From Paenibacillus chibensis (GTDB lineage Bacteria > Bacillota > Bacilli > Paenibacillales > Paenibacillaceae): a stretch of DNA of 64,000 nt. The notes under the pieces were generated by a model, which was not told the DNA's origin, did no database searches, and worked only from the letters and a program-made list of their open reading frames with translations. Every line of letters begins with the position of its first letter. Within the stretch, counting starts at the first letter, position 1. The translations under genes were made by a program, and so were the position numbers. Below, piece after piece: positions 15,323-22,843 of this stretch. The stretch covers positions 124,001-188,000 of the forward strand of contig NZ_BIMK01000013.1 in assembly GCF_004001045.1 (NCBI RefSeq), in the 5' to 3' direction.

Positions 15323-17719
15323 ATGAGAAGGGGAAAAAGCAAAACGACGAGACAAGCCCGTAAGGGAGCTTCAGCAAGTACGGTTGCCAAAACCGTTCTG
15401 GCCGGAACTTTAGGATTAAGTCTTATGCAGGTTCCGGTGTGGGCAGGAGCAGCATCTGCACAGATCGCAGGCACTACCAATGCAGTTGTGGTTCCGTCGA
15501 CCGTTAATTCCAACTCCGCCGATGATCAGTCCATGGGGGAAAATGCAAAAGTAACCAAAGAGCAAGCCGTGCAAACGATGATATCGCTGTTTCCCATTTT
15601 GAAGGATTATAAGCTGGAGAATGCCAGCTACTCCGAGAATGAAAATTCGGATGCGTCCGGAGCGGTCTGGATGCTTAATTGGAGCCTCACGAAGGGAAAA
15701 AGCAGCTACTATTTCACCACCAACGTCAACGCCGTGACGGGAGAGATTCTGAACTTCAATCAACCGATGAATGTGTCCAATGAGGACAGTGCCTACTATC
15801 CTCCGGAAGTATCCAAGGAACAGGCAGAAAAAGCCGCAAAGGATTTCATACGCAAAGCAGCCCCTTCCATCAGTGTGGATAATTTGGTGACGACCAACAA
15901 TATGTACGGTTCGGTTAAAACGTTGCTCGGTCCGGTCACCTATAGCTTCATGTACAATTTGAAAGTGAACGGCGTACCGACGGATGGAGAAATGATCAAC
16001 ATTTCTGTAGACGGTAAGGGACGAATCGTTAGCTATGACCGCAACTCCTACAATCAGAAGTATCCATCCAACCAAACGTCCCTTTCCTCATCCGAAGCAA
16101 CGGAAGCATTCAAGAAGGACGCATCGATTCAACTGGCTTACGTTTCGAACAATGACTTCTATGGTCTCGGTAACAAATCCCAAAAGGATTGGCAGCTCGC
16201 ATACATAATACAGCCTTATCTACTCAGCATCGATGCCAAAACCGGGAAGAAATTCAATCCGGATCCAGCTGTTGATGAGAAGGCACCAACGGACATCAAA
16301 TACACGGCTTTACCTGCAGCCAAACAATCGTTTACGCCGCATACCGGCCAATTATTGACTTCCAAAGAAGCCACGCAGCGTTTTTCAGATCTGGTACCGT
16401 CCAGCAAGGATTATTCGATGAATGCCTACCTGACGAATTATTGGATGAATACGGATCAGCAGGTCTGGAATATTAACTGGAACCAAAAGGACAACCCGAT
16501 GCAAGGGGAAAACATCAGCATGAACGTTGATGCTGCAACGGGACAGCTCTTGAATTACGGCCGCAATATGTACCAAATGTCCGGCAGTCCGAATAATAAA
16601 GACGATAAATCGGCTGCTCAAACAAGCGCCGCGATATCGGAAACGAAGGCCCGCGAAAAAGCGATCGAGCTCGTCGAGAAGTATTATCCGGATGCGGATA
16701 AGGTGCTTAAACTCTCCAATCAATCCGACGTCGTAAAATCTGGCGGGAAAACATCCTTCAGATATGTCTTCCAGCGGTTTTACAACGATCTCCCGATGTA
16801 CAATCACCAGGTTAATGTAACCTTGGACAGTGACGGAAAGCTGTACTCCTACTACACCAACGGCGTATTGGCTAAAGGTTTCGAAAAGGAGCTTGACGCA
16901 TTGGCAGCGAAGATCACACCGAAAGATGCGGCGAGCAAAATTAAGGATGGCCTTGGAGCAGAGCTGAGATATACAAGAAGCGGCGGATATTATTTGGATC
17001 AAGGATTTATCGAACCGAAAATAACCCTGATTTATGCGCCAACATTTAAGGGAGCTCGGGATATTCCTTACTTGAATGCGGTTACGGGTGATTTTCAGGT
17101 TTACGGGATACCGGTCGACAACAAACAAGACGGATCCGTGAAGCTGCCTGCCGATGCCGTTTCTCACAGCGCCAGCAAGGATCTCGCTACACTTCTCGAG
17201 TATAATGTGATCTCGCCGGACAGCGATGGCTTGCTGCATCCCGATGCGGAACTGACCTACGGAGATATGATCATGATGATTACGAAAGCCGTATATCCGG
17301 GATCGTATTATTATGACTCCGGACGGATCGGTACACAGTTCTCGGATGTAACTGCAGACAGTCCTTATGCGCAAGGTGTTCAGATGTTCGCGGAACGAGG
17401 ATGGTTTAGAAACGCATCCGGTGAGCTTCATCCGCAGCAGAAGCTGACTCGTTCCAAACTTGCGGATATGATTGTGGAGATTCTGCATTATGATCGTCTC
17501 GCCAAATTTTACGATAGCGCTCCGGAGGTCATTACGTTATCCGACGCAGCCTCGATTTCAAACAAAGGAGCGGTGGAACTGGTCATGAAACTCGGTCTTA
17601 TGTCAACCAAGGACGGAAAGTTCGAGCCTGGAAAAGTCGTAACCAAAGCCGAGGCTGCATCATTCCTCGTGCTGCTTGCGCATATTCAAGGGAAGGTGGA
17701 TTCGCCGGTAACCAGCTGA
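15323..17719 (+). CDS. Secreted YcdB/YcdC-repeat protein with C-terminal SLH domains
   Basis: 798 residues. A twin-charged N-terminus and hydrophobic helix ending near PVWAGAASA form a signal peptide (cleavage about residue 46). Two long YcdB/YcdC-type repeats, each with PepSY-like units (AVTGEILNFNQP; AATGQLLNYGRN), span about 75-600. Three S-layer-homology-like units follow from about 610 (NVISPDSDGLLHPDAELTYGD; GWFRNASGELHPQQKLTRSK; GLMSTKDGKFEPGKVVTKAE), which would anchor it to secondary cell-wall polymer. PepSY units are often protease-inhibitory, but no reaction can be named. The start has GGGAGG at eight bases. Confidence 0.88.
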   Translation: MRRGKSKTTRQARKGASASTVAKTVLAGTLGLSLMQVPVWAGAASAQIAGTTNAVVVPSTVNSNSADDQSMGENAKVTKEQAVQTMISLFPILKDYKLENASYSENENSDASGAVWMLNWSLTKGKSSYYFTTNVNAVTGEILNFNQPMNVSNEDSAYYPPEVSKEQAEKAAKDFIRKAAPSISVDNLVTTNNMYGSVKTLLGPVTYSFMYNLKVNGVPTDGEMINISVDGKGRIVSYDRNSYNQKYPSNQTSLSSSEATEAFKKDASIQLAYVSNNDFYGLGNKSQKDWQLAYIIQPYLLSIDAKTGKKFNPDPAVDEKAPTDIKYTALPAAKQSFTPHTGQLLTSKEATQRFSDLVPSSKDYSMNAYLTNYWMNTDQQVWNINWNQKDNPMQGENISMNVDAATGQLLNYGRNMYQMSGSPNNKDDKSAAQTSAAISETKAREKAIELVEKYYPDADKVLKLSNQSDVVKSGGKTSFRYVFQRFYNDLPMYNHQVNVTLDSDGKLYSYYTNGVLAKGFEKELDALAAKITPKDAASKIKDGLGAELRYTRSGGYYLDQGFIEPKITLIYAPTFKGARDIPYLNAVTGDFQVYGIPVDNKQDGSVKLPADAVSHSASKDLATLLEYNVISPDSDGLLHPDAELTYGDMIMMITKAVYPGSYYYDSGRIGTQFSDVTADSPYAQGVQMFAERGWFRNASGELHPQQKLTRSKLADMIVEILHYDRLAKFYDSAPEVITLSDAASISNKGAVELVMKLGLMSTKDGKFEPGKVVTKAEAASFLVLLAHIQGKVDSPVTS

Positions 17720-17736
17720 TCCCGAGATACGTTCAA

Positions 17737-17768
17737 CCGGCTGCAGCAGATCAAGCAGCCGGCTTTTG
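17737..17768 (+). terminator. Terminator of the SLH protein gene
   Basis: CCGGCTGC at 17737-17744 pairs perfectly with GCAGCCGG at 17755-17762, followed by CTTTTG. Confidence 0.75.
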
Positions 17769-17963
17769 AATGGTATCCGGACGTACATCGATCGACTTAT
17801 TTATATTGATTTGATGTTTTGGAGGTGTGCACCGTACGGTTTTCACTTCATTTTTCCCGAGCTATTTCTTTGACAAGCAATATCGCAGGTTTAGTTAAAG
17901 GAAATGTTAGGACTCCAAGCATCGGCAATGCCCGCTTTACAGTTGAAATGATTTCAGCACAAT

Positions 17964-17987
17964 GGCCGCCTTTCAGGGCGGCCTTTT
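17964..17987 (+). terminator. Orphan terminator-like hairpin upstream of arsR
   Basis: GGCCGCC at 17964-17970 and GGCGGCC at 17977-17983 form a perfect stem with a 6-base loop, then TTTT. No protein gene ends here: the SLH gene already has its own terminator 200 bases earlier. The gap 17720-18094 otherwise holds only the arsR promoter. It may end a small RNA or attenuate a long arsR transcript. Confidence 0.55.
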
Positions 17988-18040
17988 GGGTTGAAACGCC
18001 CGTAATTTCTTATTGCTTAATCGATCCGTACAACCTACAA

Positions 18041-18046
18041 TATAAT
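18041..18046 (+). promoter_or_regulatory. Likely -10 of the arsR-arsB promoter
   Basis: TATAAT about 50 bases before the arsR ATG, inside an AT-rich, roughly symmetric stretch (ATAAT at 18042-18046 and ATTAT near 18060). ArsR proteins usually bind AT-rich imperfect palindromes over their own promoter. No good -35 is seen. Confidence 0.45.
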
Positions 18047-18094
18047 CATATGCTTATACTATTATCTCATGAATAGAGCGAAGGAGGATGGGGG

Positions 18095-18421
18095 ATGGAT
18101 CAACTAACGGAAGCCGCAGACAAGCTGAAGCTTCTTGGAGATAAAACAAGGCTTACGATTCTATGCCTGTTAAAAGACCGTGAATGGTGCGTTTGCGAGC
18201 TGGTGGAGGTACTCTCCATTTCCCAGCCCGGCATCAGCCAGCATATGCGAAAGCTGAAATCGCATGGGATTGTCAATGAATCGCGGAGAGGGCAATGGGT
18301 TTATTATTCGCTTAACGTACAAGACAAGCCGTATATTCACGCCGTGCTTGATTACATGCCGGGAACCGCGGGTACATTATCTTTGCTGAACCGACAGGAG
18401 CCAGGCAGGATTTGCGAATAA
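18095..18421 (+). CDS. arsR: Arsenic-responsive ArsR repressor
   Basis: 108 residues, start at the ATG with AAGGAGGA seven bases upstream. The winged helix includes the metal-site segment EWCVCELVEVL, matching the ELCVC-type CxC motif that binds As(III)/Sb(III), then SQPGISQHMRKLKSHGIV as recognition helix. Binding of arsenite releases it from DNA. It is followed 44 bases later by arsB, forming a two-gene arsenite resistance operon; no arsC or arsD is present. Confidence 0.93.
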   Translation: MDQLTEAADKLKLLGDKTRLTILCLLKDREWCVCELVEVLSISQPGISQHMRKLKSHGIVNESRRGQWVYYSLNVQDKPYIHAVLDYMPGTAGTLSLLNRQEPGRICE

Positions 18422-18465
18422 GCTTTTCATCAGGTTAGAGCTTACGATCACTGGGGGAGTATCTT

Positions 18466-19752
18466 TTGTTATCCATCATCATCGCCGTATTTATTTTTAT
18501 CGTTACCTTAACGTTCGTGATTTGGCAGCCGAGGAATTTATCGATCGGTTGGTCCGCTTGCGGCGGAGCTTTGCTGGCCTTGCTGGCGGGGGTTGTGGAT
18601 TTTCGCGATGTGCTGGACGTAACCGGCATCGTGTGGAACGCGACGCTTGCTTTCGTCGGCATCATTCTCATCTCGCTCATTTTGGATCGGATCGGTTTTT
18701 TCGAGTGGGCTGCGCTCCACATGGCCGCGGCTGCAAAAGGGAGCGGCGTGCGCATGTTTGTATATATATCTGTATTGGGCGCGATCGTATCCGCATTTTT
18801 CGCGAATGACGGGGCCGCGCTTATTCTGACGCCGATCGTTCTGGCCATGGTCCGAGCGCTCCGTCTGGATGAGAAGAAGGTGTTTCCTTTTATCATCGCC
18901 GGGGGCTTCATTGCCGACACGACTTCGCTTCCGCTTGTTGTCAGCAATCTGGTCAATATCGTCTCTGCGGATTTTTTCGGAATCAGCTTCATGGAGTATG
19001 CCGGAAAAATGATCATTCCGGATCTGTTTGCTCTGCTGGCCAGCATTGCGGTTCTGTTCCTGGTGTTCCGCCAAAGCATCCCGAAGAGATTCGATGCGCT
19101 GCAGCTTAAATATCCTGCGGATGCAATCAAGGACCCGAAGCTGTTCAAGCTGTCATGGATGGTGCTTGCACTCCTGCTTATCGGATATTTCGTCAGTGAG
19201 TTTTTGAACATACCCGTTTCCTTCGTTACTGGCGTGATCGCACTCTTTTTCCTGCTGATGGGACGGAGAAGCAGCGCGGTACCTGTGCGGGAGGTTGTGA
19301 AGGGAGCGCCTTGGGCGATCGTGTTTTTTTCCATCGGGATGTATGTCGTGGTATATGGGCTCCGGAATGTGGGACTGACTGATCTGCTGGCCGGCGTGAT
19401 CCGGGAAGCGGCACAGCATGGCGTTTTTGCAGCAACGATCTCCATGGGCTTCTTGGCGGCGTTCCTGTCTTCGGTGATGAATAACTTGCCGACCGTCATG
19501 ATCGGCGCCCTGGCAATCGATGCCTCGCATATGACGGGGGCTGTAAAAGAAGCTTTAATCTATGCCAATGTCATCGGATCGGATCTCGGCCCGAAAATTA
19601 CGCCGATCGGTTCGCTCGCAACGCTGCTGTGGCTTCATGTCCTTGCTTCCAAAGGGGTAAAGGTATCCTGGGGAACGTATTTCAAGACAGGCATCGTCCT
19701 GACCGTTCCGACGCTGTTGATTACGCTAATCGGGTTATATTTGGTGCTATAA
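18466..19752 (+). CDS. arsB: Arsenite efflux pump ArsB
   Basis: 428 residues from a TTG start with GGGGGAG seven bases before. It has about 11-12 membrane helices and conserved family segments: [19 protein letters not shown] near 110, and [17 protein letters not shown] and [22 protein letters not shown] in the C-terminal half. The protein exports As(III)/Sb(III) through the membrane as an ion-transporter superfamily member. It lies directly behind arsR. Without ArsA it would work as a secondary pump driven by the proton motive force. Confidence 0.95.
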   Translation: MLSIIIAVFIFIVTLTFVIWQPRNLSIGWSACGGALLALLAGVVDFRDVLDVTGIVWNATLAFVGIILISLILDRIGFFEWAALHMAAAAKGSGVRMFVYISVLGAIVSAFFANDGAALILTPIVLAMVRALRLDEKKVFPFIIAGGFIADTTSLPLVVSNLVNIVSADFFGISFMEYAGKMIIPDLFALLASIAVLFLVFRQSIPKRFDALQLKYPADAIKDPKLFKLSWMVLALLLIGYFVSEFLNIPVSFVTGVIALFFLLMGRRSSAVPVREVVKGAPWAIVFFSIGMYVVVYGLRNVGLTDLLAGVIREAAQHGVFAATISMGFLAAFLSSVMNNLPTVMIGALAIDASHMTGAVKEALIYANVIGSDLGPKITPIGSLATLLWLHVLASKGVKVSWGTYFKTGIVLTVPTLLITLIGLYLVL

Positions 19753-19839
19753 ATGGATATATCTGGTTGTGTGGTCGGATCTGCAGGGTTATCATAGAGA
19801 AAAGCGGATACCTGATCATCTATGGGAGGTTCTTTCTTT

Positions 19840-20346
19840 ATGAAACCAACTAAAATGCCTTTAGCCTGGGGAGTTTTGCTAATCAGCGTTTTTATCCTTG
19901 TCTACAGTTTGGCAGCGCCCGCTCAACCTATGCCGAGCCATTCGGAGGAAAACGGGGCTGTAAAAATACTCGATGAGGTTAGCTCGGTCCAAACCGCCGA
20001 AGCCAGCACGCTGCGAACGGATCTGGGATCGATCACCTACGGGTTGGATGACCATGTGGTTAATCTGATTCTGGACCTGAACCTCGGACGCCATGAGAAG
20101 GTAGGAATCCAATTCCTCGGAGCGGAGCAGGCAGGAGCTTTATTGGGACGCGGGAATGTAAGTATAAAGGTCGGTAGCCTGGGAGACGATACAACATTTA
20201 TTGCCGAGAACCACAGACTTGCCTTCTGGTCGCAGCAGCCGATCCGTTTTCTGGGCGACGGGAATGATGCGACGGTCATCGTTACCGATCAGGATTCAGG
20301 TCAGGAATTATTAAAGCAAAAGCTGATATTCCGATCCATGAGATAG
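19840..20346 (+). CDS. Exported or membrane-anchored protein of unknown function
   Basis: 168 residues from ATG 19840, which has GGGAGG ten bases upstream; an earlier ATG at 19822 overlaps that site. A single hydrophobic helix (about 6-26, WGVLLISVFILVYSLAAPA) acts as signal or anchor. The remainder is a soluble, beta-rich looking domain with NLILDLNLGRHEKVGIQFLG and no cysteine. I do not recognise a family. A 16-base palindrome with TTTT follows, ending the transcript before the channel gene. Confidence 0.7.
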   Translation: MKPTKMPLAWGVLLISVFILVYSLAAPAQPMPSHSEENGAVKILDEVSSVQTAEASTLRTDLGSITYGLDDHVVNLILDLNLGRHEKVGIQFLGAEQAGALLGRGNVSIKVGSLGDDTTFIAENHRLAFWSQQPIRFLGDGNDATVIVTDQDSGQELLKQKLIFRSMR

Positions 20347-20365
20347 TTGAGCGCCAAGTAATATC

Positions 20366-20385
20366 ACCGGATGCATCCGGTTTTG
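20366..20385 (+). terminator. Short palindromic terminator
   Basis: ACCGGATG/CATCCGGT is a perfect self-complementary stretch at 20366-20381, followed by TTTT. A true hairpin would need a 3-4 base loop, leaving a 6-base stem, so strength is moderate. Confidence 0.5.
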
Positions 20386-20410
20386 AACGTCAAGCTGTTT
20401 TTGGTATAAT
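20383..20410 (+). promoter_or_regulatory. Promoter of the channel-like gene
   Basis: TTGAAC at 20383-20388 and TATAAT at 20405-20410 with a 16-base spacer, 60 bases ahead of the ATG at 20470. Confidence 0.65.
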
Positions 20411-20469
20411 GAATTTTACATTGCCTTTTCCGGAATGAACCTACATAGAAAGAATGTGAACGGACATCC

Positions 20470-20880
20470 ATGATATCATTTCTGCTGACGTTGAAACGTC
20501 TTTTAAGCGGCTTGTTCCATGCTTTCAAGCATAAAAACTTCCAGGTTTTATTTGTCGTAATCCTTTTCGTGCTGCTATCGGGCACCCTGTTCTACACCCG
20601 CGAGGAGGATCTGTCCGTCGTCGATGCGCTTTATTTCTGCATTTCGACGCTCAGTACCGTGGGACATCCCGATTTCGTGCCGCAAACGACGTTCGGTAAA
20701 ATCTTTACTATGGTTTATATCGTTGTGGGCACCGGCTTGTTCATGGGGCTGATGGGCTACATTGCTTATGGCGTCGTGAAGAGCAGCCAGCGGGAGGACG
20801 ACGAGGAGAAGGATAAGAAAGAGAAGGCTAAGAAAGAGAAGGACGGCAAGAATATGAAGGCTGCTACGGAGGAGGAATAA
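20470..20880 (+). CDS. Two-helix K+ channel-like protein with unusual filter
   Basis: 136 residues. Helix 1 (about 25-42, VLFVVILFVLLSGTLFYT), pore helix and filter (SVVDALYFCISTLSTVGHPDF), and helix 2 (about 78-100, IFTMVYIVVGTGLFMGLMGYIAYGVV) are laid out exactly as in bacterial 2-TM potassium channels. The filter reads TVGHPD instead of TVGYGD. The tail is a run of Lys/Glu (about 108-136) with no RCK domain. Relatives conduct K+; the Tyr-to-His and Gly-to-Pro changes make selectivity uncertain. The ribosome site is weak. It has its own promoter. Confidence 0.8.
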   Translation: MISFLLTLKRLLSGLFHAFKHKNFQVLFVVILFVLLSGTLFYTREEDLSVVDALYFCISTLSTVGHPDFVPQTTFGKIFTMVYIVVGTGLFMGLMGYIAYGVVKSSQREDDEEKDKKEKAKKEKDGKNMKAATEEE

Positions 20881-20906
20881 CCCTCTCAAGGCCGGGATGA
20901 AAAAGG

Positions 20907-20949
20907 AAGCGGTACGCTGCCGAAGGGCGCGCTGCCGTTTCTTCTTTTT
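20907..20949 (+). terminator. Possible terminator after the channel gene
   Basis: AAGCGG at 20907-20912 can pair with CCGTTT at 20935-20940 (one G-U), with further GC-rich pairing inside, followed by CTTCTTTTTT. Confidence 0.5.
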
Positions 20950-21000
20950 TGTCGGATTAACGTCACAAATGGACAGGCCGGAACGGCAAAATCCATGTGA

Positions 21001-21006
21001 TATAAT
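21001..21006 (+). promoter_or_regulatory. Extended -10 promoter of hemY
   Basis: TGATATAAT places a TG one base before a perfect TATAAT, 30 bases ahead of the start codon; no clear -35 box. Confidence 0.5.
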
Positions 21007-21035
21007 GAACGTATTGAACATTACGACGGAAGCAG

Positions 21036-22439
21036 GTGCCTGTTTTGAAAAAGGTTGTTGTGATCGGCGGAGGGGTTACGGGCTTATCGACCGCATATTA
21101 TTTGCAAAAGAAAGCGCGCGAGCGCGTTGAAGAGGTACATATCACGCTGGTGGAGGCCGACGAGCGTCTGGGCGGCAAAATCAGAACGGTCCAAGACGGG
21201 GAATTTACGATGGAGACCGGTGCGGATTCGATCGTCACGCGGAAGACCAATGCTGCGGACCTGATTGAGGAATTGGGTTTACAGGACCAGGTGGTATATA
21301 ATGCGACGGGAATTTCATACATTTACGCGGATGGCAAGCTGAAGCAAATCCCGAAGGATGCGGTATTCGGCATTCCGACGAGCATCGAGTCGCTTGCGAC
21401 CACGGAGCTGGTATCAGCTGAAGGCAAGGTTGAAGCATTGAAGGATTTATACACGCCAAATGACGGCTTCACCAAAGACGATTCAGTAGGGGCTTTTCTT
21501 GAAGCATTCCTTGGAAAGGAGTTCGTAGAGAAGCAGATCGCTCCTGTGCTCTCAGGCGTTTATTCAGGCAAGCTGAGCGAATTGACCATCGCCTCCACGC
21601 TTCCATATCTGATTGATTATAAAAATGAGTACGGAAGCATCATTCAAGGGATGTCTGAGAACAAAGCGAAGTTTCAAAGCGGCGGGGGGAAGAAGTTCTT
21701 ATCATTCCGGCAAGGCGTATCGCAGCTGATAGACGGTCTGGAGGCCAAGCTGAGCGATGCCGTCATCATCAAAGGCGTTCCCGCCGAAACGATTGAGCCG
21801 CAGAATCAGGGCGGTTATGAAGTCATTCTCATGGATGGACGGAAGCTTGAAGCCGACGTCGTCGTCCTGAGTACGCTGTCCGCATCCGCTCAGAAGCTGC
21901 TGCATCATGACTCGCTGGATGAGGAATTTAATCAGTTCAAGAACAGCTCGATGATCAGCGTGTACATGGGTTATGACGTGCCTGACAGCGAGCTGCCGTC
22001 AGACGGCACGGGCTTCATTACCTCGAATAGCGAAGATGTCAAATGCAATGCCTGCACATGGACAAGCCGCAAATGGGAGCACACGTCCTCGAATGGCAAA
22101 TTGTTGGTCAGACTCTTTTATAAGAGCACCAATCCGCATTATGATGAGCTGGTGAAGATGACGGAGGAAGAGCTGCTGCAGGTGGGGATGAAGGATATCC
22201 AGACCAGTCTTGGCATCTCCAGCCGGCCGCTGACCTACGATGTGACGAAGTGGCATGACGTCATGCCGAATTACCATATTACGCATCATCAAATCGTCAA
22301 AGCCTTGGAAGCAAAGATGGAGAATCTGATGCCGAATGTGCTGCTGGCCGGATGCTCCTATTACGGCGTGGGTATTCCCGATTGCATCGCAAACGGGGAA
22401 GAGACCGCTGCGAAAATCATGAAAAGGCTGGCTGAATAA
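21036..22439 (+). CDS. hemY: Coproporphyrinogen III oxidase (HemY/CgoX type)
   Basis: 467 residues; GTG start at 21036 (GGAAG just upstream), with a TTG at 21045 as alternative. The N-terminus VVVIGGGVTGLSTAYYL is the FAD-binding Rossmann fold with GxGxxG, then the EADERLGGKI acidic end. The C-terminus LAGCSYYGVGIPDCIANGEETA is the usual second FAD segment. In Gram-positives this membrane-associated enzyme oxidises coproporphyrinogen III to coproporphyrin III for haem synthesis, with O2 as acceptor. hemE and hemH, often upstream in Bacilli, are not seen here, so it is a lone copy in this window. Confidence 0.95.
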   Translation: MPVLKKVVVIGGGVTGLSTAYYLQKKARERVEEVHITLVEADERLGGKIRTVQDGEFTMETGADSIVTRKTNAADLIEELGLQDQVVYNATGISYIYADGKLKQIPKDAVFGIPTSIESLATTELVSAEGKVEALKDLYTPNDGFTKDDSVGAFLEAFLGKEFVEKQIAPVLSGVYSGKLSELTIASTLPYLIDYKNEYGSIIQGMSENKAKFQSGGGKKFLSFRQGVSQLIDGLEAKLSDAVIIKGVPAETIEPQNQGGYEVILMDGRKLEADVVVLSTLSASAQKLLHHDSLDEEFNQFKNSSMISVYMGYDVPDSELPSDGTGFITSNSEDVKCNACTWTSRKWEHTSSNGKLLVRLFYKSTNPHYDELVKMTEEELLQVGMKDIQTSLGISSRPLTYDVTKWHDVMPNYHITHHQIVKALEAKMENLMPNVLLAGCSYYGVGIPDCIANGEETAAKIMKRLAE

Positions 22440-22525
22440 CACGCAATGATAAGTTCCGGATGATGTGATCCGGGCCTGATTGAAAAGCTATGCCTTAGCC
22501 CGATCGTATAAAATCAAATTGTCGA

Positions 22526-22644
22526 GCCGCTGATCTGGACCATCGCGATCAGTGGCTTTTCGGCATGCAAAAGTTTCATTGAAAAGAATTGATCCTTGAT
22601 CCCGTAATTTGAGGGTCGTATGTCTTAAGACATACGGCCTTTTG
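22526..22644 (+). terminator. Two tandem terminators after hemY
   Basis: First: GCCGCTGATC (22526-22535) pairs with GATCAGTGGC (22547-22556, one wobble), then TTTT. Second: CGTATGTCTT (22617-22626) with AAGACATACG (22627-22636), flanked by GGG/GCC and followed by TTTTG. The remainder of 22440-22843 is AT-rich leader DNA for the sigma-factor gene and shows no other gene. Confidence 0.75.
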
Positions 22645-22843
22645 TTCGTTCGGTTTCACCTTCGATAACATTTCTCATCCCCCTTTTATTCGGGAAAAGC
22701 GAGTATATGTACAGCATAACCAATGATAAAATGGGGTGAAAGCCATTCTCCTTATTTTTTTAAACCTTTTAATGCGTAATTGTCAGAAATCGCTTCTTGC
22801 TGAAGTCTATATTGTAAGTCAACGTAAGAGGAGAGGGAAGAGT

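Noticed and set aside
16385..17488. A 367-residue open frame on the minus strand
   Set aside because: It is entirely antisense to the YcdB/SLH gene, has no sensible RBS, and its protein is rich in His, Arg, Cys and Ile, as expected from a reversed coding strand.
17819..18076. An 85-codon frame ahead of arsR
   Set aside because: It covers the orphan terminator hairpin and the arsR -10 region; no protein-like features.
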